From Clostridium_I sp963725425 (GTDB lineage Bacteria; Bacillota; Clostridia; Clostridiales; Clostridiaceae): a stretch of 64,000 nucleotides of DNA. This document shows, piece by piece, positions 9,133-17,523 of this stretch. A model generated the notes under the pieces. That model was given only the letters and a program-made list of their open reading frames with translations, was not told the DNA's origin and searched no databases. The first letter of the stretch is position 1. Each line of letters begins with the position of its first letter. The position numbers were made by a program, and so were the translations under genes. The stretch lies in the NCBI GenBank assembly GCA_963725425.1, contig CAVRYJ010000044.1, positions 1 to 64,000 of the forward strand, written 5' to 3'.

Positions 9133-9336
9133 ATGGATTACTATATTCGCTATGCAGATGTTAATGATTCTAAAATATTGGGATATATTCACTCACAATC
9201 ATGGGCAATTGCCTATAAATCAATTATTCCAGATTCAATACTCAAAAATATGAGTGCATAAAAAAGAGAAAAACATTTTAAAAAAGCATTATCAGAGTTT
9301 ATAAGAAAGATTCAAATATTACCTAATGGGGCATAG
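9133..9336 (+). pseudogene. GNAT acetyltransferase, N-terminal fragment
   Basis: YYIRYADVNDSKILGYIHSQ followed by SWAIAYKSIIPDSIL is the typical first 40 residues of a GNAT protein (beta-1, alpha-1, then the SW...Y segment). TAA 9259-9261 interrupts. The same frame then reads KREKHFKKAL, the expected next helix, to TAG 9334. The acetyl-CoA-binding half is gone. Confidence 0.55.
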
Positions 9337-9408
9337 TCATCTGATGATTAAAATGGTGAAGCATTGGTTTTTTTAAAAATATATTATATAAAAAGTGAGG
9401 TAGGCCAA

Positions 9409-9939
9409 ATGCGATTATTTCACGTAAGTGAAGAAAGTAATATTAAGGTATTTGAACCACGAATACCATTAAGAGTAGATATAGATAATACTAAAGGACT
9501 CGTGTGGGCAATAAATGAAGAATGTCTCCCAAATTTCTTAACTCCACGTAATTGTCCAAGGGTCACATATTACTCAACTGATAAATCATCTAAAGAAGAT
9601 AAACAACGGTATTTTCCATCAAAATCATCTCAACATGTTGTGGCTATAGAGCATAAGTGGTTTGAAACCATGAAAAATACTGTATTGTATTTATACGAGT
9701 TTGATATTTCAAAATTTTATCTTCAAGATGAAATATCAGGATACTATGTCAGCGAAGTTAGGCAAGTTCCTATTAATAAAATTATTATGACTAATTTGTT
9801 CAATGAGTTATCTATTAGAAATGTAGAAATTAGAATAGTAGATAATCTGTGGGATTTGAGCGATGAAATAAAGCAAACTTCACTAAATTGGTCAATGTGT
9901 AGGATGGCATATGCTCAGAAAAGGCAAGAAAACAATTAG
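9409..9939 (+). CDS. DUF6886-like protein of unknown function
   Basis: I chose ATG 9409 because GAGG lies 9 bases upstream and the protein then begins MRLFHVSEESNIKVFEPR. A VWAINEECLPNFLTPRNCPR segment and a C-terminal helix follow. From memory this fits the short uncharacterised DUF6886 family, in which LFHxSE and PRxCPRV are conserved. No transmembrane segment, signal peptide or metal site is obvious. At 176 residues it looks complete. It stands alone among fragments and its function is unknown. Confidence 0.55.
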   Translation: MRLFHVSEESNIKVFEPRIPLRVDIDNTKGLVWAINEECLPNFLTPRNCPRVTYYSTDKSSKEDKQRYFPSKSSQHVVAIEHKWFETMKNTVLYLYEFDISKFYLQDEISGYYVSEVRQVPINKIIMTNLFNELSIRNVEIRIVDNLWDLSDEIKQTSLNWSMCRMAYAQKRQENN

Positions 9940-10008
9940 ATTGAAACTATAAAAACTTATAAGATATTAGAAACTAAAATATATTTATAAAATAATAGGA
10001 GGGATTAT

Positions 10009-10790
10009 ATGAATAATAAAGATATAAGAAGAATTGCCATAGAGCAGTCAGCTATAGATATGAATTGCACAGTTGATGACTTTGTAAATCATGGAAGCAC
10101 AGTTGTAATATCGGAATTAAATGTCGGAGCAAAAAAGTGTTACAGGAAAAAATTTTTTGTGACTTTACTTATTATGGTGATGGTTTAGTTGCATCAGTAG
10201 ATGAAAAAATCAAGCCATTTATTCAGGAGTTCATTGGCAGACATTCCGAATATCGTTGCTTTGATACACCACAGCTAATTGTGCTTAATAAAAAATTCGA
10301 AGAGTACGATAAATGTGTTTGTTTTATTGCAGAATTTTTTCTTCCAGATTTGGAAAAGCAAGTTTTGATTAATAAAAATATTACTGTAAATATATTAAAA
10401 GAAAATGATATATTATCCTTATATAATGATAATAGGTTTCATATGGCATTGGGATATGATAATGAAAGTGATAAAAAAGATGTACTGGCTACAGTTGGGT
10501 ATATAGATGGAAAGATAGCAGGGGTTGCAGGTGCAAGTAATGATTCTGATACAATGTGGCAAATTGGAATTGATGTATTGCCAGAATATAGACGAACGGG
10601 AGTAGCAGTGACGCTTACTAAAATCTTGACGGATGAAATTATTAAATGTGGAAAAGTTCCGTATTATTGTACTGCTTGGTCAAATATAGCTTCAAAATGT
10701 AATGCCATAAAGTGTGGATATAAAACGGCATGGGTTGAAATGACTGCTATTGATACGAAGGATGCAATGGAAATGATAGGTGAATATTGA
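10009..10790 (+). pseudogene. GNAT family acetyltransferase with single-base frameshift in an A run
   Basis: ATG 10009 follows AGGAGGG. The first frame gives a conserved-looking N-terminus (AIEQSAIDMNC, then VVISELNVGAKK). The rest is in the next frame from 10137 (KIFCDFTYYGDGLVASVDE). The GNAT core has the acetyl-CoA loop IDVLPEYRRTGVAV and the ending AWSNIASKCNAIKCGYK. Adding one A to the run 10131-10136 joins both parts with no lost residue. It is therefore either a very recent mutation or a sequencing error. The restored length is about 260 residues, normal for this subgroup. Confidence 0.75.
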
Positions 10791-11006
10791 GTTGAATCCT
10801 TAATAGGAGTGGATGTGGTTAAAATTTATATATATTATGGCAAAGGCAGAAGGATTCATTAGAAAGGCAGACCACAGGAAGATAATTGATAAGTATTGTT
10901 AGAAGGTTGGCGATTCATTACTGCGCAAAAGGGTACAAAGCTTTTGCTCAATCGTAAAGGAATCTTGTTTCACTCGCTACTTTTTAGGTTTGGGAGAGAT
11001 TGGTAT

Positions 11007-11337
11007 GATGAAATCTACAGATGATGTTAAAATTTATTTTTTAACCATTCCCGCACACAAATTTTTGCACATTAAAAACTATGAGAGTAATGGGTATTGG
11101 GATTTTTGGCAAAAGCAAAGTCTTATTCCGAGACAGGACTGTGAAACAATTTGCGGCTTACTCGATAGTATCAAGGGCAAATTGGATGACGATGGTGGGA
11201 GCGAATCTAACGGCGGCAGCGGTCAGATTATGGCGTACATTAACGACCCGGACGGCAGACTCTGCGATTGGGGTATTCCACGCACAGAGTGTTACGGTAC
11301 ACGTCTTCCTTTTGATTATAAAAATTCTGACAGCTAA
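11007..11337 (+). pseudogene. AraC-type regulator effector-binding (GyrI-like) domain, fragment
   Basis: DVKIYFLTIPAHKFLHIKNY, a WDFWQK segment, ICGLLDSIKGKLDD and YINDPDGRLCDWG fit the C-terminal ligand-binding domain of AraC-family regulators with a GyrI-like fold. The AraC helix-turn-helix that should precede it is absent, and the tail stops early at 11335. The preceding 200 bases (10791-11006) give only short broken frames. Confidence 0.5.
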
Positions 11338-12204
11338 CCCCAGAAGAAAAAGCAAGAAGCGTTTCCTTATGCTTCTTTGCATATTGTATTTTATTTTTCC
11401 AGTTTGACCAGATTTCTTCGTATGTTCCTTTAAGATTGTCTTTTGTGGGAACTGCTTTTTGAAGTATTTCTTCTGCTATCTCATCATACATTTCCTTAAC
11501 CTTCTTAATTAACTTTGTTGTAGTTTTTTTAATACTAGATACTGATGTTGCATATATAACCCCATTAAAACACTCCTCAAAATCCTTGGGAATAAGTTTC
11601 ATAGCAAGCATTTCTTCTAACTGGTGCTTAGCTCCAAGTCTAAAATAACTATGATTCAGAAAGCATACAGTATTACTTAAATGATATATAATACCTCCAG
11701 ATAATTGTCTGATAGTGCCTATTTCTTCCTCCAACATCATCTTCCCGTATGTAAGTGTGGCATCGTCTAGATGCTTTCTTGCTTTATGAAGTATTTCTGT
11801 ATAGTCATGGGACCATTTATAATATTCAGTGCCTTCTGCCTGAGTTGCATAAATCGATCCTTATATTCAGGCTCCCTGTAATAAACAATATCAACATCTA
11901 TAATATGGGATACAAAGGTATGATCAAAAGACGCCATTTTCTCAAGTTTTATCCATGGCGAACCATAAAAATCATATCCGATGCCATCCAAGATAAAACA
12001 TGTTGAAAATCCCCAGCCTCTTTCATTATTCAAAACTACTAATAAGTCCAAATCTGATTTTTCATAAAAATCACCAGTAAAAAAAGAACCGCAAACACCA
12101 ATCAAATCAATATCATTTTTATATTCTTTCTGAACCTTCTGTATTATAATATCTATCAATTCTTTGTTTTTTTGTCTCAGTTGATTTATTTTACTATTAT
12201 CCAT
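11336..12204 (-). pseudogene. nucleotidyltransferase-domain protein, frameshifted
   Basis: The minus-strand start at 12204 gives IDLIGVCGSFFTGDFYEKSD and then LDLLVVL, the G-S...DxD signature of pol-beta-type nucleotidyltransferases. It stops at 11767. The C-terminal helical half is in another frame from about 11800 (HKARKHLDDATLTYGKMML, then NHSYFRLGAKHQ). A one-base change near 11790-11800 would join them. The 3' end runs into the AraC fragment, so the true end is uncertain. Relatives include antibiotic nucleotidyltransferases. Confidence 0.6.
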
Positions 12205-12659
12205 TTTGGCACCTCGCCATTGTTAAAATTTTCTGCTCCAATCCCAAATTTCATATATTTCATTCTAACTCAGCTCCTTAATTTAATGTACTTAAGGATG
12301 CAAAGCCTGTTGCAAACTAGAATGAATATCAACGATTATAAATAATTAGATTATACTCCATGCAAAGCATCGTCGATGCTCATTAAGCAGACTTTGCATG
12401 GAGCATGATATATAAAAAACCAAATGTTACAGCCATCATAGTGTCCCCCTTACCATAGCTAAGCTGTTAATAAAACCAACTTAATATTAAGCTCACCACA
12501 TCATCATCAAAAACATAGGTATCTAACTATAATATACCAATTTAAACTTAACTTACAAGGAAATAGTTAATAAAGCGTTTGAATTTCTTCAACTTCGTTT
12601 GATCTAAGGAATTCACGAACTGCACTGAGATTACATGTATATACACTATAAACTTATTT
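12205..12659. other. intergenic region with a strong inverted repeat
   Basis: No gene is recognised in these 455 bases. The only structure is the inverted repeat at 12356-12403. The rest is AT-rich sequence with short unsupported frames. Confidence 0.4.
12356..12403. repeat. 12-bp perfect inverted repeat with nested palindrome
   Basis: CTCCATGCAAAG (12356-12367) and CTTTGCATGGAG (12392-12403) are perfect inverted arms. The left half is followed by GCATCG-T-CGATGC (12367-12379), itself a palindrome. There is no U-run after the stem, so it does not look like a plain terminator. It could be a protein-binding site or the remains of a mobile-element end. Confidence 0.5.
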
Positions 12660-13313
12660 TTATGATTTGTTACGAATAAGTGGCAAAAAAATGTCATCGA
12701 TGATCTCATTGATGGTTTTATCTGATATATGTTCACGGGTGGTAAGAATTTTATATCGCACCAAATTCATGGGCAGTGAAATAATCTGTGAACTAATATT
12801 TTCTAGGGTGATATCTCCTCGAAGTTCAGCATTTTTTAAAATGGTCATCATGGATGTTGTAAGCGGGCTTTCATATTCCACGTTCATTATTTGTTGAATT
12901 GAAGGGATCGAATCCTCATTAATATGTTAGATTATGAGGCCATGTAGGGTTTCAGCGCCAATAATTTGCAGTGGCTTTGCTATTCCCATAAGCAAGATAA
13001 GTATATCATTACGCAAATCACCTGTATCTGGAACATCATTGTGAGGGTTAAGTACATGTTTGTGTAATGCTACAAGAACGAGTTTGGACTTACTTGGCCG
13101 CCGACGATATATAACTGATTTATTTGTTTTTGCTCTTGCTGCAACTCCATCCATTGTCATATGGGCATAGCCAACCTTTGAAAGTTCATCCCATGCGGCC
13201 TTAAGTATGGCGTCTTCAAGGATTTCACCACGGCGCCGTGTTTCTACATGATGCTCCTCATCCTCAATGGAATTGCTAGCTGCATAAAGTTTATCATTCT
13301 TTTGCTCATCCAT
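12660..13313 (-). pseudogene. TetR/AcrR family regulator with one in-frame stop
   Basis: The start at 13313 has AGAAGGAAA upstream. The helix-turn-helix reads ILKAAWDELSKVGYAHMTMD, then GVAARAKTNKSVIYRR. The usual tryptophan after YRR is arginine here (YRRRPSKSKL). A TAA at 12927-12929 stops the frame after residue 128. The same frame continues with SIPSIQQIMNVEYESPLTTS to 12660, the ligand-binding domain. One nonsense change therefore separates it from a full-length 217-residue regulator. No obvious target gene adjoins it. An IS110 copy lies just upstream. Confidence 0.7.
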
Positions 13314-13523
13314 ATTTATTTCCTTCTCTCTCTAATAACTATTGCATTTCTTATAGATTTGCTATATCATATACAGATAAGATACTTATGGTCTCTTATT
13401 TATATAGTTGCATTATTCGTTGTCTGGCATAGATTAACAATTAATGATTCCAATAATATACTTAAAATAAAATAAGATAATACGAGCATTCCTGTTATGA
13501 ATTAAAATGAACTTTGAAAAAAA

Positions 13524-13600
13524 GAGCACCTACTGATAATATAAGGGTATAAATAGTTCGAACTTTTATCCCAAATTTATAATTATCAGTGGAGGTACTC
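13524..13600 (+). promoter_or_regulatory. transposase leader hairpin covering the ribosome-binding site
   Basis: GAGCACCTACTGATAAT (13524-13540) can pair with ATTATCAGTGGAGGTACTC (13582-13600), with a two-base bulge. GGG...CCC, ATAAA...TTTAT and AGTTCGAACT pair inside. The GGAGGT ribosome-binding site of the transposase lies in the 3' arm, so folding should block translation. Such leader stems commonly keep insertion-sequence transposase levels low. The equivalent in copy B is 37849-37925. Confidence 0.65.
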
Positions 13601-13603
13601 AAA

Positions 13604-14887
13604 ATGAATTATACACAAAATGAGAAGATTATGTCAATAAACGAAAGAACTTTAGTTATAGGAATTGATATTGCAAAGGCGGTTCAATATGCGAGAGCTT
13701 TTGATTACAGAGGAATAGAGCTTGGAAAAGTAAAATCCTTTGAAAATACAGCCGAAGGCTTTAAGATATTTGAAGACTGGATAAAATCACTAGCAAATGA
13801 AAAACAGAAAAATAATATAATTGTTGGGTTGGAGCCTACAGGACATTATTGGTTTACTTTAGCACACTTCCTAAAGGAGTTAGGAGTAAAGCTAGTTCTT
13901 GTCAATCCATATCATGTGAAGCGAATCAAAGAACTTGATGATAACTCTCAAACTAAGAATGATAGTAAAGATCCTAAGACAATTGCTAAATTGGTGATTG
14001 ATGGCAGATATTTTGAACCTTATATCCCAGAGGGTATATACAGCGATTTAAGAGTAGCCATGGATATGAGAGAAGGTCTTGTCAAGAATCTTAACAAAAT
14101 AAAGAATAAGGTCACACAATGGATGGACAAATATTTCCCGGAATTTAATGATGTTTTTGGTGATTGGGAAGGTAAAGCAGCTTTGATAACCCTAAAGGAA
14201 TTTCCAACACCAGAAAAAATCTTATCAACAAGTGTTCAGCAAATAGTTGCAGCATGGAGAAAAGAAGTTAAACGTGCCGTAGGCTTTAATAGAGCTGTTA
14301 AATTAGTTGAAGCAGCTAAAATTTCTATAGGCATTAAAGAAGGTCTTAGAATGGGTGAAAAAGATCTTATAGTTAATTTAGAACAATATGATTTATATAT
14401 TAGACAGCTTGAACAGTTAGAGCTGGAAATTGAAGAATTGGCCCTTCAAATACCAGGAGCAAAGGAAATTTTAACTATTAAAGGTGTAGGTATAATCACT
14501 GCTGCTGGCTTTATTGCAGAGGTTGGAGATATTACGAGATTTACACATCCAGGGCAAATACAAAAACTTGCAGGCTTAAATTTAATTGAGAATAGTTCAG
14601 GCAAACATAAAGGTAAAACGAGTATAAGTAAAAGAGGACGGTCAAAGCTTCGAGCACTGCTGTTCAGGGTAATGATGCCTTTGGTTGCTAAAAATCCGGA
14701 GTTTAAGATGCTACATGATCACTACAAGAATAGAAAAGACAATCCGTTAAAGAAGAAGCAATCACTGATATTGCTATGCTGTAAGCTAATAAGGATTCTA
14801 TATGCAATTATGGTTAAACAGGTTGCATATAATCCACAAAACCTAATAAAGGATATAGCATTTCTACAATTAAGAGAGGCAGTTTAA
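13604..14887 (+). CDS. IS110 family transposase (DEDD recombinase)
   Basis: The ATG at 13604 follows GGAGGTACTCAAA. The 427-residue protein begins with the RuvC-like DEDD domain: GIDIAK (first D), GLEPTGHYW (E), then NDSKDPKTIAKL (D pair). The C-terminal Transposase_20 part has the helix-hairpin-helix-like TIKGVGIITAAGFIAEVGD, then the signature NSSGKHKGKTSISKRGRSKL, whose serine region is the second active site of IS110 recombinases. The length is normal and the frame intact, identical in protein to copy B. IS110 enzymes work with a structured non-coding RNA from the same element. Confidence 0.93.
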   Translation: MNYTQNEKIMSINERTLVIGIDIAKAVQYARAFDYRGIELGKVKSFENTAEGFKIFEDWIKSLANEKQKNNIIVGLEPTGHYWFTLAHFLKELGVKLVLVNPYHVKRIKELDDNSQTKNDSKDPKTIAKLVIDGRYFEPYIPEGIYSDLRVAMDMREGLVKNLNKIKNKVTQWMDKYFPEFNDVFGDWEGKAALITLKEFPTPEKILSTSVQQIVAAWRKEVKRAVGFNRAVKLVEAAKISIGIKEGLRMGEKDLIVNLEQYDLYIRQLEQLELEIEELALQIPGAKEILTIKGVGIITAAGFIAEVGDITRFTHPGQIQKLAGLNLIENSSGKHKGKTSISKRGRSKLRALLFRVMMPLVAKNPEFKMLHDHYKNRKDNPLKKKQSLILLCCKLIRILYAIMVKQVAYNPQNLIKDIAFLQLREAV

Positions 14888-14892
14888 TAAAG

Positions 14893-14978
14893 TTATCCAC
14901 AATACAATATAATTAATACTTGTCTTAAAATTATCCACAGCTAATCAAGTTTATTCTTAAGCTATAAAGTGTGGAAAA
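14893..14978. other. cluster of DnaA-box-like 9-mers in the IS110 tail
   Basis: TTATCCACA occurs at 14893-14901 and 14931-14939. TGTGGAAAA (complement TTTTCCACA) is at 14970-14978. All match the DnaA-box consensus TTWTNCACA. Two exact boxes 38 bases apart just behind the transposase stop codon are unlikely by chance. The same set is present in copy B. Binding by DnaA is an inference. Confidence 0.5.
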
Positions 14979-15014
14979 CAAACGATATTCATAAGTTTTT
15001 GTGTATTGACCTTT

Positions 15015-15190
15015 GAAAAAAGAAACTTGGATTAGTCAGTGTTTAGAGACCTCCATAAGGGCATAGACCCGGTATACGAGCATGAACTGACATCCGCCTT
15101 TGGATAAACGGAACGAAGGAATTAAGGACATTGATCCTGTGAGACATAGAAGGGTAAGTTACCAGAGTAATTGCGGACACCAAAAGTAAT
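15015..15190 (+). ncRNA. candidate IS110 bridge RNA, copy A
   Basis: The stretch is clearly richer in G and C than its surroundings, holds no credible gene, and is conserved in both element copies. GTCAGT (15035-15040) can pair with ACTGAC around a loop that contains ACGAGCAT (15076-15083). That 8-mer is identical to the first bases of the element. ACATAGAAG (15144-15152) is identical to bases 15337-15345 at the right edge. Loops matching the element ends are what a donor- or target-guiding bridge RNA needs. IS1111-type members carry it downstream of the gene, as here. The exact ends are not known. Confidence 0.5.
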
Positions 15191-15361
15191 AATATTTTAA
15201 CAAATAAAACAGTCAGTCTGTTATACTTACTCATCTATGCCCACATATACACAAAATTTATAAATTTATCTAAATAGTTTTTTTATCAAATGATGAGATA
15301 CTAAGAATGAGTGAGATATCAAGAGAAAATCAAATAACATAGAAGAAGGAGATGCATATAT

Positions 15362-16570
15362 ATGTCTAATGTACTTTTTTTAAATATACCATTAAACGGT
15401 CATGTTAATCCAACACTAGGTTTAGTAGATGAATTGGTAAAACAAGGAGAACAAGTGACTTATTTTTGTTCAGAAAAATATAGAGAAAGAATAGAAAAAG
15501 TAGGCGCAACATTTAAAAGTTATGGTGAAAAAGAATTTTTCCCAACTAATAATAAAGATACCTCTAAAGAAAGTATTAAAGAACATCTGTTTGATGGTAT
15601 TAGTCAAGTACTTAAAACCAGTGAGGAAACTCTTCCAATAATTATGGAACAAATTAAAGGTATAAAATTTGATTATATTGTTCACAGTCACAAACTTCCA
15701 TTAGGCTATATTATTTCTAGAATATTAAAAATCCCTTCAATTTCTTCTTTTGCGGAATTTGCCACAGCAAAGGAGCTTATGGCTGGAATTATAAGCGAAA
15801 AACAAATAAAGGATTATGTATTAACGGATACCTACATTAAGTTAACAGATAAGCTAGACAAGATTTATAATGTTAAAATATCTACTAGTATACTTGATTT
15901 ATTGTTTGTTAAAGGTGATTTGAATATTGCCTACACATCCAAACTTTTTCTTGCACACCCAGAATATTATGATGATAGTTTTATGTTTATGGGTCCACCA
16001 ATCTATGATAGAAAGGAAAATATAGATTTTCCTTTTGAAAAATTAAAAGATAAAAAAGTTGTGTATATTTCATTAGGTACGGCATTTAATAATACAAATG
16101 ATAAACTTTACGATATATTTTTTAAAACCTTTGCTGGGCTTGATGTTGTTGTAGTCATGACTGCATATAATATAGACATTTCTAAATTTGATATACCTGG
16201 AAATTTCATAGTGAAAAATTATGTTCCTCAATCAGAAATTTTAAAGTATACAGATGTTGCTATAACCCATGGGGGAATGAATAGTATTAGTGATTTGTTA
16301 TATAATAACGTACCCTTTGTTGCAATACCAATTGGGGCAGATCAACCGTATATGGCGGCAAGAGTAGCAGAGCTTGGAGCTACAATTTCTCTTGATAAAG
16401 ATAACATCACACCAGAAATATTAGAAAATGCTATTGAAAAAGTTCAGGAAGATCCAAGTTATCTTGAAAACATAGGGAAAATAAGTGAATCTTTTAAAGA
16501 GGCTGGGGGATATAAACAAGCAGTTCAAGAGATTTTCAAATTAAAGAAGGAAAAAGGGGTAGCTAATTAA
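15362..16570 (+). CDS. MGT-type UDP-glycosyltransferase (macrolide glycosyltransferase-like)
   Basis: A 402-residue GT-B enzyme of family GT1. The N-terminus NIPLNGHVNPTLGLVDEL carries the catalytic histidine of HVNP. The C-terminal sugar-nucleotide site reads GNFIVKNYVPQSEIL, then THGGMNSISDLLYNNVPFVA, then IGADQPY, like YjiC/OleD enzymes that glycosylate macrolides and flavonoids. Its ribosome-binding site (GAAGGAG) is the very end of the IS110 block, 10 bases before ATG. The promoter may therefore also come from the element. A second, broken copy lies at 55387-56600. The acceptor substrate is unknown. Confidence 0.85.
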   Translation: MSNVLFLNIPLNGHVNPTLGLVDELVKQGEQVTYFCSEKYRERIEKVGATFKSYGEKEFFPTNNKDTSKESIKEHLFDGISQVLKTSEETLPIIMEQIKGIKFDYIVHSHKLPLGYIISRILKIPSISSFAEFATAKELMAGIISEKQIKDYVLTDTYIKLTDKLDKIYNVKISTSILDLLFVKGDLNIAYTSKLFLAHPEYYDDSFMFMGPPIYDRKENIDFPFEKLKDKKVVYISLGTAFNNTNDKLYDIFFKTFAGLDVVVVMTAYNIDISKFDIPGNFIVKNYVPQSEILKYTDVAITHGGMNSISDLLYNNVPFVAIPIGADQPYMAARVAELGATISLDKDNITPEILENAIEKVQEDPSYLENIGKISESFKEAGGYKQAVQEIFKLKKEKGVAN

Positions 16571-16663
16571 ATCTATTTCCACTAAAAAAAGCCCGTTCAG
16601 TATATGAATATAGAAACAAGGTACAGTGAAACATACTAATCATCATATATAACAAAAAACAGA

Positions 16664-16695
16664 AAAGCCGTATTGTTTTTTAATACGACTTTTTT
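16664..16695 (+). terminator. hairpin with T-run behind the glycosyltransferase
   Basis: AAGCCGTATT and AATACGACTT form a stem with one mismatch around a GTTTTTT loop, followed by TTTTTTG. It lies about 95 bases after the glycosyltransferase stop and before the convergent hydrolase remnant, so it may serve both strands. The bases right after it (TTTGATGATGCCT) match one end of the palindrome at 30110-30269. Confidence 0.6.
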
Positions 16696-16728
16696 GATGA
16701 TGCCTTAATATATAATATTATCATCAAA

Positions 16729-17523
16729 TTACCAATTGTTCTTTTCTTCACTATATAATTGTGGCAAAATCGCTGCTAAATTTGTAAATTCCTTAATATT
16801 ATGCTTAAATAATGATCTTGGAACAATCTCTGGCACTGATTTCCCTTCTGGAATGACTTTTACAAATTCTCCATTCTCTTAACTGTATATCCAATCCAAA
16901 ATCTTGATTCAAACATAGTTCCGCCATAAGTAGTGTAAAACTTGTGTGTCATAAAAGCTGGAACATCCCCAATTCCAATAGCACATACCATTGACTTACA
17001 AGTATCACTACCCAAAATAGACATTATCATTATCCGAAATCTTTTGGACATTTGAAAGATAATACAAGGTCTTGAGGACCTAGACCTATATCTTCCTTAA
17101 TTTGATGATTTTACTCCCCATGTTTTTTCATTTAATGGCACATCAGAATTCAATACATGCTCTGGTTTATCTGCTCTTGCATAATAGTGATCTTCAGGGT
17201 CCCATATTTTATACCTTAAATCACTGCTTACACTGTGCCATCCAAACCACCAGTCAATCATTTCTACAGTAACATCTTTCATAAAGGTAGAATTTGCAAC
17301 ATACCCAATTCCATCATCCATAACAAGAATCCCATCTGTATTCCCTTATCTTCGCCTTTTAAAAATAAGTTTTTATCTTTAATATATTAAAGCTTTTTTT
17401 GAATCTGCTGCTAGTCCTTCTCCCATAGTTATCTTTTCTTCTGGAATAGCTGCTAAGATTTTTATAATAATATTTAACATAAGATAGATTCTTTTCTTCT
17501 TGTGTTAATTCTACTTTACTCAT
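16729..17523 (-). pseudogene. DAPG hydrolase/phloretin hydrolase (PhlG/Phy) family protein, frameshifted
   Basis: The minus-strand start ATG 17523 overlaps the DUF1097 stop (ATGAGTAA). Pieces in different frames read MSKVELTQEEKN, then GIGYVANSTFMKDVTVEMID, WWFGWHSVSSDLRYKIWDPE, DHYYAR, a GTMFESRFWIGY segment, and finally FKHNIKEFTNLAAILPQLYS ending at 16729. The WWFxWH...RYKIWDPEDH signature is that of DAPG hydrolases, zinc enzymes that cut the C-C bond of acylated phloroglucinols; phloretin hydrolase is a relative. At least three frame changes make it non-functional as read. It is the third gene of the enoate-reductase operon. Confidence 0.65.

Larger units (their letters stand above)
13482..15351 (+). 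mobile_element. IS110-family insertion sequence, copy A (block shared with copy B)
   Basis: These 1870 bases are repeated at 37807-39676 in direct orientation. I see only four differences by eye: three synonymous changes within 20 bases (14536-14554) and one at 15148. The block holds a DEDD transposase, a long leader hairpin and about 460 non-coding bases downstream. IS110 elements usually lack terminal inverted repeats and target duplications, which fits. The true ends could lie slightly inside this block. Both copies start ACGAGCATTCC and end at GAAGAAGGAG, immediately before the start codon of an unrelated gene. Confidence 0.85.

Noticed and set aside
11240..11335. Minus-strand nucleotidyltransferase frame continuing through the AraC-effector fragment
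   Set aside because: The plus-strand reading here is clearly the AraC-type effector domain, so the extension is a shadow, although the exact end of the nucleotidyltransferase remnant stays uncertain.
15043..15234. 63-codon minus-strand frame in the IS110 tail (also 39368-39559)
   Set aside because: No ribosome-binding site and no family resemblance. It overlaps the candidate bridge RNA, and conservation is explained by the element being duplicated.
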